Positions 52,528 to 60,264 of a stretch of 64,000 nucleotides of DNA are shown here, piece after piece; within the stretch, counting starts at the first letter, position 1, and each line of letters starts with the position of its first letter. A program made the translations under genes and the position numbers. The stretch comes from GCA-2725625 sp964574215 (lineage in GTDB: Bacteria > Pseudomonadota > Alphaproteobacteria > Rhodospirillales > UBA2165), in assembly GCA_964574215.1 (NCBI GenBank), contig CAZNLR010000024.1, positions 1 to 64,000 on the forward strand, written 5' to 3'. The notes beneath the pieces are model-generated. The model did no database searches and was not told the origin of the DNA. It worked only from the letters and a program-made list of their open reading frames with translations.

Positions 52528-53187
52528 TCAGGTAATATTCTGCGAATTTATATAGTCGAGCGCCGCGGCGAACACCGCTTCCGCATCCATATCGCTAGTG
52601 TCGATGACATTAGCATCCTTGGCCGGCTCTAAGGGCGCGATCGGGCGCGATCTATCCCGCTCATCCCGATCCTTAATATCCCGCAGAATGCGGCTACGTA
52701 TAGCTTCCTCGCCCCGGTCTTGCAACTCTTTAAAACGCCGTTCGGCACGGACCTCGGCTGAAGCGGTAATGAACAGTTTTATCGGCGCATCGGGGCACAC
52801 CACGGTGCCGATATCCCGACCGTCCAGAACGGCGCCTTTTTTGCCCTCGGGCGGGTTGGCGGCGAAGTCCCGCTGGAAGGCCAACAGGATGGAACGGACG
52901 TCCGGAATGGCGGCTACCTTGCTGGCGTCCTCGCCGGCCCTTTCATCGCGGAGCCCGGGACTTTCGAGGTCGATGAAAGAAAGCGCCTCGGCAGCCTCGA
53001 CGGCAACGGCGGGGTCGGCGGGATCGCCCAACCGTCGGGCCAGATTTCCCACCGCCCGGTATATCAACCCGGTGTCGAGGCGCGCCAGGTCAAAATGCCG
53101 GGCGAGATTTTGGGTCAGCGTTCCCTTGCCGGCGGCGGCGGGGCCGTCCACTGCAATAACCTTGGGGACACTAGGGGCGGCAATCAC
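52528..53187 (-). CDS. cmk: Cytidylate kinase
   Basis: 219-aa kinase making CDP/dCDP. P-loop AVDGPAAAGKGTLTQNLA, LDTGLIYRAVG, and the (d)CMP-specific GRDIGTVVCPDAPIKLFITAS with RDIKDRDERDRSRPIAPL. The start overlaps the aroA stop by 4 bp, and a 198-bp gap precedes rpsA downstream. The aroA-cmk-rpsA order is conserved in many proteobacteria. Confidence 0.96.
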   Translation of the reverse strand: MIAAPSVPKVIAVDGPAAAGKGTLTQNLARHFDLARLDTGLIYRAVGNLARRLGDPADPAVAVEAAEALSFIDLESPGLRDERAGEDASKVAAIPDVRSILLAFQRDFAANPPEGKKGAVLDGRDIGTVVCPDAPIKLFITASAEVRAERRFKELQDRGEEAIRSRILRDIKDRDERDRSRPIAPLEPAKDANVIDTSDMDAEAVFAAALDYINSQNIT

Positions 53188-54566
53188 TCAGATGTTTCCT
53201 TGATGTCCGCACCCAAGCCATTCATCAGCCTGGCGAACCCGGGAAAGCTGGTCTCGATGGGACCGCCGTCGTCGACGGTGATCGGCTGTTCGCTCGCCAT
53301 GCCCATGACCAGAAAGGCCATGGCCATGCGGTGGTCAAGGTGGCTGGCAATGGTGGCGCCCCCCTGGGGGGAGATTCCAGGGGGGGAGATTCCAGGGGGG
53401 GTGATCCCTTGGGGCGCACCACCGACGCCGTGAATGGTCAAACTGTCTTTGGTTTCTTCCACGTCGATGCCACAATCCGATAACCCCAGTGCAATGGCGC
53501 TCAGACGGTCTGATTCCTTGACCCTGAGTTCCCCAACCCCTTCGAATGTCGTGGTTCCTTCGGCGCAGGCGGCGGCTACCGCCAGAACGGGATACTCGTC
53601 GATCATACTGGGCGCGCGGTGGGCGGGTACGTTGACGCCCCGAAGTTCGCTGGCGCAGGCGGTGAGATCGGCCACTTTTTCGCCCGCTTGCTCTCTTTGG
53701 TCGTCCAGGCCGATCGATGCGCCCATTTCAATCAGCGTGTCGACCAGGCCCGCGCGCAAGGGATTCACACCCAAATTGCGGATGACAATCTCCGAGCCCG
53801 GCGTCAGCAACACCGCCACCAACGGATAGGCCGCCGAGGAGATGTCTCCCGGCACCCGGACTTCCCGGCCCGTGATTTCCGTTTGGCCGGTCAGGGTGAT
53901 TTCCTTGGCGCCGTCGTCTTTCAGCCGGCTTTCGATTTCCACGCCGAACTGAGCCAGCATATTTTCCGTATGATCCCGGCTGGGGCTCGGCTCGATGACG
54001 GTGGTTTTCCCAGGGGCGCTCATCCCGGCCAGCAATATCGCCGACTTGACCTGGGCCGACGCCACTTTCAGGGTTTCGATAATGGGCAGGGGATGTTCGG
54101 CACCGGTTACCGTGACCGGCAGGCGGCCGCCCGAGCGGTCGGAAAAGGATGCGCCCATGCGGCGAAGGGGCGCCATTGCGCGCGCCATGGGCCGGTCCGA
54201 CAGCGACGCATCGCCGGTCAGCGTTACCGGGAAGGGGTGGCCCGCCAAAATGCCCATCAGCAGCCGCGCCGACGTTCCCGAATTGCCGAGATTGATGACT
54301 TCTGAGGGTTGGCACAGGCCGCCGACACCCCGTCCGTTAACCCGCCATAGATTTTGATCGCCGTTGCTTTCTTTTTCGATCTCCACACCCAATTGGCGCA
54401 AGGCCCGCGCCGTCGCGTGAACGTCTTCACCTTCCAAAAGGCCATGGATTTGTGTTTCCCCCACCGCCAGGGCGCCGATCATCAGCGCCCGGTGAGAGAT
54501 CGATTTATCCCCCGGTACGGTTATGTCGCCCTGCAGCGGCCCGCATTTTTCAGACCTGATTGCCAT
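53184..54566 (-). CDS. aroA: 3-phosphoshikimate 1-carboxyvinyltransferase (EPSP synthase) with Pro/Gly insert
   Basis: 460-aa shikimate-pathway enzyme. It has VPGDKSISHRALMIGALA, LGNSGTSARLLMGILAGHPF, the PEP-site LSDRPMARAM and the C-terminal HRAPSMIDEYPVLAVAAA and LDHRMAMAFLVMG. The LAGHPF wording (Ala after Leu-x-Gly position) resembles class II enzymes. Residues ~386-400 are an added GITPPGISPPGISPQGG stretch encoded by a 15-bp minisatellite, in a surface loop region before the SHLDHR motif. Overlaps cmk. Confidence 0.95.
   Translation of the reverse strand: MAIRSEKCGPLQGDITVPGDKSISHRALMIGALAVGETQIHGLLEGEDVHATARALRQLGVEIEKESNGDQNLWRVNGRGVGGLCQPSEVINLGNSGTSARLLMGILAGHPFPVTLTGDASLSDRPMARAMAPLRRMGASFSDRSGGRLPVTVTGAEHPLPIIETLKVASAQVKSAILLAGMSAPGKTTVIEPSPSRDHTENMLAQFGVEIESRLKDDGAKEITLTGQTEITGREVRVPGDISSAAYPLVAVLLTPGSEIVIRNLGVNPLRAGLVDTLIEMGASIGLDDQREQAGEKVADLTACASELRGVNVPAHRAPSMIDEYPVLAVAAACAEGTTTFEGVGELRVKESDRLSAIALGLSDCGIDVEETKDSLTIHGVGGAPQGITPPGISPPGISPQGGATIASHLDHRMAMAFLVMGMASEQPITVDDGGPIETSFPGFARLMNGLGADIKETSE
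53366..53410 (-). repeat. aroA: 15-bp minisatellite inside aroA
   Basis: On the plus strand two identical GGGGGGAGATTCCAG units (53366-53380, 53381-53395) are followed by a degenerate third (53396-53410). As coding units on the minus strand they give Pro-Pro-Gly-Ile-Ser or -Thr. The unit length keeps the frame. Confidence 0.92.
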
Positions 54567-54803
54567 TTTAAATCACCTGGCTAAATCACCTGGATCGGAT
54601 ATCCGACCGTTACACTTAATTTTCGAAATTTCACTGGGTACTATCATCTTTGACGGGGAAACGGTAGGCGCTAATTGCGAGTTTTTTTAAACCTGGGCGT
54701 TTTTGGTTTTGACAGATCGGCTCGAACATGGCAATTGGCTCTCCGCTGAGACCGGTATCCGGTAAGATATCGTATATTGTCCAGGCAAAAATAGGAGATC
54801 CGC

Positions 54804-55124
54804 GTGGCCGATAAAGACTATGGGAATAAGCTAACCTGCCAAGATTGCGGTGTCAGGTTTTACGATCTTAAAAAGAAAAATCCCGCCTGCCCGAAATGTG
54901 GCGCTGAACCGCCACAATCGAAACCAAAGGTTCGCCGGGCCCCGCCGCCGCCGGAAGCAGTTCCGGTTAAGTCCAAGGATGAGGCGGCTTCCGAAGTGGA
55001 CAAAAATGTGAAAATCGACGACCAGGCCGATGACACCTTGATTGAGGAGGATTCCGACGATACCGGCAATGATGCCGTCGCCGCAGGAATTGAAACTGTG
55101 GATGACAGCAAGGATACGGAGTAA
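54804..55124 (+). CDS. TIGR02300 family zinc-ribbon protein
   Basis: 106 aa. N-terminal zinc ribbon with two CxxC knuckles (LTCQDCGVRFYDLKKKNP then ACPKCGAEPP), followed by a Pro-rich linker and a strongly acidic tail (DDQADDTLIEEDSDD). The FYDL-containing ribbon is the TIGR02300 signature, a family confined to alphaproteobacteria; function unknown. GTG start with AGGAG upstream. Divergent from aroA. Its 3' region leads to tRNA-Ala. Confidence 0.92.
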   Translation: MADKDYGNKLTCQDCGVRFYDLKKKNPACPKCGAEPPQSKPKVRRAPPPPEAVPVKSKDEAASEVDKNVKIDDQADDTLIEEDSDDTGNDAVAAGIETVDDSKDTE

Positions 55125-55277
55125 TATTTCGCCAGAAGCCAGCCGGTTGACGAGAAATCTATTTTTTTCCTGGACGTTAGGCGTATTTTATCTTGCCTAA
55201 GCCCCCCTTGGCCCCTTATGTTCCCGCCTTCGCTGCAGCGGAAACATAGCTAACAATCCCAAACCGCAGCGCAAAAT

Positions 55278-55353
<76 letters not shown>

Positions 55354-55372
55354 GTTTTTTCAATAGGTTAGC

Positions 55373-55380
55373 CAAGCTAG
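55373..55380. repeat. Left copy of 8-bp direct repeat CAAGCTAG
   Basis: CAAGCTAG here recurs at 57769-57776, exactly where the truncated thiolase meets the broken M48 gene. The copies bracket the AT-rich island; with flanking bases the match is about 11 of 15. It may be chance, a short recombination site or a target duplication. Confidence 0.4.
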
Positions 55381-55434
55381 GCAGATTTCTGAATCAACTG
55401 TGACACACTCTTGACACAGTGAGGTTCCGTTATC

Positions 55435-55566
55435 ATGTCAACAATCCGCAGACGAAGTTCTAAGTGGAACGTACAGATAAGACGCTCTGGCTCCCCATCA
55501 ATTACCAAGACTTTCATACTCAAATCTGATGCTGAGAAGTGGGCTAAGGCTATCTGCCTGCTATGA
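55435..55566 (+). pseudogene. Integrase N-terminal fragment
   Basis: A 43-codon frame from the ATG at 55435 (GAGG 9 bp upstream) reads STIRRRSSKWNVQIRRSG then KTFILKSDAEKWAKAI and stops. This is the N-terminal arm-binding/DUF-type start of tyrosine integrases that begin 'ATIRKRGxKWQVQIRRKG...KTFxxKxDAExWA'. The core-binding and catalytic domains are missing. Location 82 bp past tRNA-Ala fits an ex-tRNA-targeted element. Confidence 0.75.
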
Positions 55567-55866
55567 AGAAGTTCAAAAGCTGTTTCCTGACCACACTGGA
55601 AAGGCTTTGAAGCGATCAAATATTGCGATAGTTGAGAGCTAAAACAGCCTCTACAGATACGATATTTTCGGTTTTATCGTATCTGCGGAGCATCACAAAA
55701 CCTCTGCATCCCCTAGTCACATTGGGTTACAGAAACCGTGACATTTCTTTGGTATGGGAGACTCCATATACCAATTTGTCACGGTTTTAGGGGTTAGGTG
55801 ATGAGGTGAATAAAGACGAATTTGCAATTATAGATCAATCATGTTTTAGTTGAAATTCTAAATCCT
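55562..55866 (+). other. Non-coding/decayed stretch with strong hairpins
   Basis: A 26-codon remnant (55562-55642, YEEVQKLFPDHTGKALKR and on to a TAA) in another frame follows the integrase fragment. Then a 10-bp perfect stem (55654-55663 with 55676-55685) and a second structure with an 11-bp perfect outer stem AAACCGTGACA/TGTCACGGTTT (55733-55743, 55777-55787) and an inner TTGGTATGG/CCATATACCAA stem. CCCCTA upstream (55711-55716) can also pair with TAGGGG (55788-55793). No gene was recognised; a structured RNA or palindrome is possible. Confidence 0.55.
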
Positions 55867-55887
55867 TTGAACAAATGGGGGTGTATT

Positions 55888-56772
55888 ATGTTCAGGGTAT
55901 TTAAAAACCATCATTTCCGTGACAATACGATATTTATTGCGGTTGCAATATTCTTCATCATTGTAGAGCCTGCAATCGTTCGCGCTCAGCCGGGACCTTA
56001 TAACCCTGTAAATTTTACCGAAACGTTGAGTTTATCCCGAGGAAATCTTTCGCCATCATCCCCGAGAAGCGCGTACCTAAGTCATGACGATTCGTGCAGG
56101 TTGGTTCAAAAAGAGTTTGGATGGGAAAAGGAATCATGCACCGAAATTGAGAATATTATTTTTAGGCATTTACCCGGTATAGATACCCTTGTCGTAGAAA
56201 AGCCGAACTCAGGGGGATATGTAAAATTTGACGACTGGGACAAAAGTGATGCTAAAGATGAAATAGATGCAATATGGCAGCAACTTGTCGAAGGTTCAAA
56301 GGCTCAAAGTAAATCTCTAGGTTATAATGTGGTTCCAATTAAATGGACGGTCTATCCGAAACTCGATAAACAGAAATCTTATATGTATTATGCAATCTTA
56401 ATGGATTGGAATGGTGATCCTGTTGTAAATATCAAAGCTAGTCTATTTGATCGAAGGGGATACATCCCTTTCAGAATAGTTCCAATCAGAAATGACTATT
56501 CTCAAAAAGATCTTACTAGGATAGTAGAGACTACTCTCAATTCATATAGCCCAAAAAGGGAGCAATCCTATTTCGATTTTAGAGATGGTGATAAAGTTGC
56601 GGCTGCTGGAGCAATAGGTGTTCTAGCAACTTTGGTTGGGGTGAAGTATGGGAAAGCGATTGCGACCGGTTTTGTTGCGATACTTCTGGTATTGGCGAAA
56701 AAACTTTGGTTTTTAGTTTTTATAATACCGGTTGTGCTTTGGGGAATGATTAAGCGTTTTTTCTCTAGTTAA
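55888..56772 (+). CDS. DUF2167-like membrane-anchored protein
   Basis: About 294 aa from the ATG at 55888 with GGGGGTG upstream. Signal peptide/anchor ~10-35, a ~200-residue extracytoplasmic domain (EKPNSGGYVKFDDWDKSDA, LFDRRGYIPFRIVPI), then FDFRDGDKVAAAGAIGVLA and two C-terminal membrane helices. The GYV...DDWD pattern and the FRxGDKVAA segment before a hydrophobic end fit the DUF2167 family, function unknown. Base composition is far more AT-rich than the window. It is the only apparently intact gene of the island. Confidence 0.65.
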   Translation: MFRVFKNHHFRDNTIFIAVAIFFIIVEPAIVRAQPGPYNPVNFTETLSLSRGNLSPSSPRSAYLSHDDSCRLVQKEFGWEKESCTEIENIIFRHLPGIDTLVVEKPNSGGYVKFDDWDKSDAKDEIDAIWQQLVEGSKAQSKSLGYNVVPIKWTVYPKLDKQKSYMYYAILMDWNGDPVVNIKASLFDRRGYIPFRIVPIRNDYSQKDLTRIVETTLNSYSPKREQSYFDFRDGDKVAAAGAIGVLATLVGVKYGKAIATGFVAILLVLAKKLWFLVFIIPVVLWGMIKRFFSS

Positions 56773-57176
56773 TAACTCTTGAGAACATCGAAAAGATGGT
56801 GGTTGTTCATTCCAAAGAATAAGGCTGAAGCTAATAGCAAAGAAATTCTGGATTCTATGTCGTAGAGGAAGCTTTTCTTTTGTATTCAGCGGGAGCATCT
56901 TGATGAACATTAAAATGATCCTACAGGCAATATCTCTAGTAATCCTTCTAGCCTCCTACCGAAACGGCAGGTGCAGTTCATTGGGTCTATAGTCGATCAA
57001 TGGAGTGAACAAGGCGTGTTAGACGCAGAAAGTGCTGAGCGTCTCCGCTAATATTCAGAGTGGGTCTGGAGGTAAGCCAAAAACTGAAACCAAAAAATCT
57101 CTCATTGCAAATTTCACTGTGCCGTTTAATCGGTGATTCATTTAAAAACTGAGCATTAATTCGCCCATCTAACAAA
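56773..57176. other. Gene-free AT-rich stretch with decayed coding remnant
   Basis: No intact gene is seen in these 404 bp. A plus-strand remnant at 56956-57051 reads LPKRQVQFIGSIVDQWSEQG with LDAESAERLR before a stop, which looks like real protein, but no start or domain can be supported. Confidence 0.5.
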
Positions 57177-57776
57177 CTATGCTAACTTAGCTCCAACTTT
57201 CTCCTGAATTTTTCGCACCGTTTCTTCCAGATCAGAAGGCACTAATCTTTCCAATTCCTCTCTCGCGGTTTTCACGCGCTCAAATACTAATTCTTCGACA
57301 TCTGAAGCAGGAATATCGGACAAAAAATTCTTCAGTTTTTCTAATATGGACGTTCCGAACATTTCTTCGATAGCGCGTTGTTCGTTTTTGTCGAATGAAC
57401 CATCTTGTACTGCGTTATGTGCGGCGATCCAGATTGCCAAATTTTTCTTAGCCTCTGCAATAAGTTGTTTAGCGGGACCATCTATGAATTCGTCCATATC
57501 TTTTTTAATTTGCTCATCAAGTTTCGTTATCTGATCTTTGGACAAATGTTCAAACATATTGTTATCGGTGTCATTTAGTGAAAACCAAAGCAATGCTCGA
57601 CAGCGAAGAAGAATTGAAGGATGCGATGCATAATGACTTTCGATCCGCACCATTTCTGGTGCTTTTCGTAGCTGGGACACAAACGAACGAACATCAAATC
57701 GTAAGTGCTCGCTTGAGAGGCCCGACACAGTCTTCATTAAGGCGCGAATTGCTATATCTAAGGATTGACAAGCTAG
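57177..57776 (-). pseudogene. M48-family metallopeptidase, catalytic half missing
   Basis: An in-frame ATG at 57737 gives 186 aa, but homology-like sequence continues upstream to ~57776 (LACQSLDIAIRALMKTVSGL), so the ATG is internal. The SHPSILLRCRALLWFS segment is typical of the C-terminal side of M48 (Ste24/HtpX-like) peptidases, and the remaining ~125 residues form a Lys/Glu-rich helical tail. The HExxH zinc motif, which should lie further N-terminal, is absent because the frame is joined to the thiolase gene at 57773-57776. Confidence 0.65.
57769..57776. repeat. Right copy of CAAGCTAG at the thiolase/M48 junction
   Basis: Second copy of the 8-bp direct repeat, overlapping the thiolase stop codon and the start of M48-like sequence. 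It marks the rearrangement point to within a few bases. Confidence 0.4.
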
Positions 57777-58756
57777 CTCAGTCCGCCGCCGCTGGTGTTA
57801 ACGGGTAGTAATCCGCCGGGGGCCGTCTGCCGGTCGCAGATGAAATCGGCCGCCTCGCCCGGCTTGCAGAAACCCAAATCCTCCAATCCGTAGAGCGGTA
57901 GATGAGCGAAGGCGTCATAGATCATCAGATGATCGACGTTACCGTGGGTAATGCCCGCCTGTTCGAAAGCCAGGGCGCCGGATTTACGGAAGGCGCGGGA
58001 ACTGGAAAAGTCCGCCATTTGACTGATCAACATGGTTTCGGCGCTTTCACCCGCTCCAAGAATGTAGACCGGCTTACCGGGCAAATCCCGAGCACGCTCA
58101 GCCGACGTCAGAATGAGAGCGCCGCCGCCGTCGGTGCGCGGGCAACACATATATAATGTGAAGGGATAGGCGATCATCTTGGCGTTCATGACATCGTCCA
58201 CGGTGATCGGGTCCTTAAACCAGGCCCGGGGATTCTTGGCCGCCCATTCCCGCTGAATGACTGGCACCGTTGCTAATTGTTCAAGTGAAACGCCATATGT
58301 TTTCAGATACCGAAGTGCGGGAATCGTCAATAAAGTCGGTGGCCCGATGGTGCCGAAAGGGGCCTCGAATTGACCTTCCAAACTGCCGGCGATGGGCGGC
58401 CAGGGCCAAAGAGGCGGCGGCACCTGGGATTTACCGCTTTCACCGTGGGTGACGAGAACCGTGTGACAATAGCCCGCCGTGATGGCCGCCATGGCGTGGC
58501 GCACATGCATCATGAACGAACAGCCGCCGACCGAAGTGCCGTCGACCCAAGAAGGTTCAAGACCCAAATATTGGGTGAGCGCCACCGGGCTTTCACCAGC
58601 AGTGGAAATGCCGTCGATGTCGGACGGCTTCAACCCCGCATCGGCCAGAGCGTTCAGAGCGGCATCGGCATGCAACTGAATCTGCGACATGTGGGGCAGG
58701 CTGCCCAACTCGGTGGTTTCTGCGGCGCCGACGACGGTGATCAATCCATCAGCCAT
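57773..58756 (-). pseudogene. Thiolase-family (SCP-x/lipid-transfer type) gene, C-terminus lost
   Basis: 327 aa. It has the N-terminal VVGAAETTELG, GTSVGGCSFMMHVRHA in the nucleophile region and LMIYDAFAHLPLYGLEDLGFC. The frame ends at GGLLPVNTSGGGLS followed at once by TAG. Family members continue for ~55-65 residues with the active-site His after GGLS and a C/V-H-G segment near the end, so catalytic parts are missing and function is doubtful. It overlaps the DUF35 gene by 8 bp. Such DUF35-thiolase pairs act together in steroid or acyl side-chain cleavage. The end is a rearrangement or assembly junction. Confidence 0.85.
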
Positions 58757-59168
58757 GAGAAGGGGCCTCCGGCTTGAACAACGGCAAGGTGATCTTTTCG
58801 GATTGCCTTTCGTAAGTTACGACGACCGGCATATCCAGCAGCAACGCTTCGGGCGTTTGCGGACAGTCAACAATGTTGGTCATCAGCCGCGGCCCTTCTT
58901 CCAATTCGACGACGGCGATGGAATAGGGCGGCGTAAATCCCGGCGCGGGAATGTGACTGATCACATAGCTGTACAATTTACCCTTACCACTCGCCGTAAA
59001 TACGGAAACGGAGCGGGAGGCGCATTTCGGGCAAAACGGCTGCGGCGGAAAGTAGATGTGCCGACAGGAATCGCATTTCTGCAAGCGCAGTTCGCTGTCT
59101 GCTAGTCCGTCCCAAAAATGAGCCGTTTCCGGTGTCGGTTCCGGGAGAAACTTTTGTTGATCTGACAT
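58749..59168 (-). CDS. Zn-ribbon/OB-fold acyl-CoA-associated protein (DUF35)
   Basis: 139 aa from the ATG at 59168 (AGAGAA upstream). N-terminal rubredoxin-like zinc ribbon LQKCDSCRHIYFPPQPFCPKC (two CxxC), then an OB fold (GKGKLYSYVISHIPAPGFTPPYSIAVVELE, MTNIVDC). DUF35 proteins bind acyl-CoA and partner thiolases or hydratases, matching the overlapping thiolase gene downstream. A palindrome at 59214-59231 lies before the start. Confidence 0.9.
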   Translation of the reverse strand: MSDQQKFLPEPTPETAHFWDGLADSELRLQKCDSCRHIYFPPQPFCPKCASRSVSVFTASGKGKLYSYVISHIPAPGFTPPYSIAVVELEEGPRLMTNIVDCPQTPEALLLDMPVVVTYERQSEKITLPLFKPEAPSHG

Positions 59169-59213
59169 TTTGTAGTTCTCTTGCCGTTTAAATGAGGTGA
59201 CCAACCTAATTTA

Positions 59214-59231
59214 ATTGGTTATATTACCAAT
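59214..59231. promoter_or_regulatory. Predicted TetR operator 1
   Basis: ATTGGTTATATTACCAAT, an 18-bp palindrome (ATTGGT and ACCAAT around TATATT-type spacer), lies 46 bp upstream of the DUF35 start and 154 bp upstream of the tetR start. An identical copy is at 60194-60211. Half-sites such as ATAATCGGTT recur next to it. Confidence 0.75.
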
Positions 59232-59384
59232 ATAATCGGTTTATCAAACAAATATCAAGTGAATTTTTGGTGTTTGGTATAATTTCGCCAGCCAGGTATG
59301 TATAATCGGTTAGATTTTGACCTCTTTAATCCGGTGGCGACGGGCACTTTTGCATCGTGTTGAGAACCGTAAGAAAGATTTACA

Positions 59385-60086
59385 ATGAGCTATGACGACC
59401 CTGAAAATGGTAAGATAGTTGCCGAAGAAGTGCCCAAAAAGAGATCCCGCCCCGGCCGGCCGTCTAAAAAGGAAACATCAGGTGAGTCCGATTCTTCCCG
59501 CGAACGATTGTTGACCACAGCTATAAAAATCTTCGCCTTGCATGGGTACCAGGCGGTCTCGACCAATCAGATCGCCAAAGAAGCCGGTATGGCCCAATCC
59601 ATGGTTCATTACCATTTTCGAACCAAGGAACGGTTGTGGAAATCGGCCATCGACCATTTGATGCGTGACCTGGGAAAACGGTTTCCCATCGCCCGGGACG
59701 AGTTGAAGGATTTGGATCCTGTAAGCCAGCTAAAAGTCATATTCCGGCGATTCGTCATCATGAGCGCAAACGATGTCAGTTTATCGCGAATTATTGCCCA
59801 TGAAGGAACCGTACCGAACGACCGGTTGAGTTGGCTTGTCCAAACTTATTTGGAAGCGGGATTTGGAGATTTCGACAAAGCGGTAGCCGCCGGTATAGAG
59901 GCGGGTCTCATCAAGGACTTGCCTGTCTACGCGGTAACTCAAACCTTCATTTCGGCAGCGTCTTACACCTTTTGTCTGGCGCCTTTGGTTCAAGAGGTTC
60001 ACGGCGTCGATCTGAGAACCCAGGAATCGATCGATGAACTGTCTGACACGATTCTGGAAATGATTTTTGGCGGAATTATCAAGTAA
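59385..60086 (+). CDS. TetR/AcrR family regulator
   Basis: 233 aa. The N-terminal helix-turn-helix (~40-90) reads SRERLLTTAIKIFALHGYQA and TNQIAKEAGMAQSMVHYHFRTKERLW, a textbook TetR domain, after a basic leader (KKRSRPGRPSKKE). The ligand domain has no named subfamily by eye. Its location between an acyl-CoA operon and a divergent thiolase operon, both carrying identical palindromes, suggests it represses them and responds to an acyl-CoA. Confidence 0.9.
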   Translation: MSYDDPENGKIVAEEVPKKRSRPGRPSKKETSGESDSSRERLLTTAIKIFALHGYQAVSTNQIAKEAGMAQSMVHYHFRTKERLWKSAIDHLMRDLGKRFPIARDELKDLDPVSQLKVIFRRFVIMSANDVSLSRIIAHEGTVPNDRLSWLVQTYLEAGFGDFDKAVAAGIEAGLIKDLPVYAVTQTFISAASYTFCLAPLVQEVHGVDLRTQESIDELSDTILEMIFGGIIK

Positions 60087-60193
60087 ATTGCTAATATTGA
60101 TCCCTCTATCTCCAAATTCTTACCGTTGAGCTCAAGTTATTTACATTCAATAGCCACACCAATTTAAATTTTATTCCTTGATCAACCAATTAA

Positions 60194-60211
60194 ATTGGTT
60201 ATATTACCAAT
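60194..60211. promoter_or_regulatory. Predicted TetR operator 2
   Basis: Same 18-bp palindrome ATTGGTTATATTACCAAT as operator 1, 53 bp upstream of the acyl-CoA synthetase start. An overlapping palindrome AACCAATTAAATTGGTT (60184-60200) may form a second site. Confidence 0.75.
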
Positions 60212-60264
60212 TAATATTCTTCGTGGCGCACGGTTGCCGGAAGAAGATTGATCAAGGGGATGAA

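Noticed and set aside
55377..55619. Minus-strand 80-aa frame over the integrase fragment
   Set aside because: The plus strand reads as an integrase N-terminus with a ribosome site; the minus frame has no recognisable features.
57773..57790. TAGCTCAGT at the junction as a copy of the tRNA D-arm
   Set aside because: Only 9 bp match the tRNA, in the D-arm and not at the 3' end used as an att site; likely chance.
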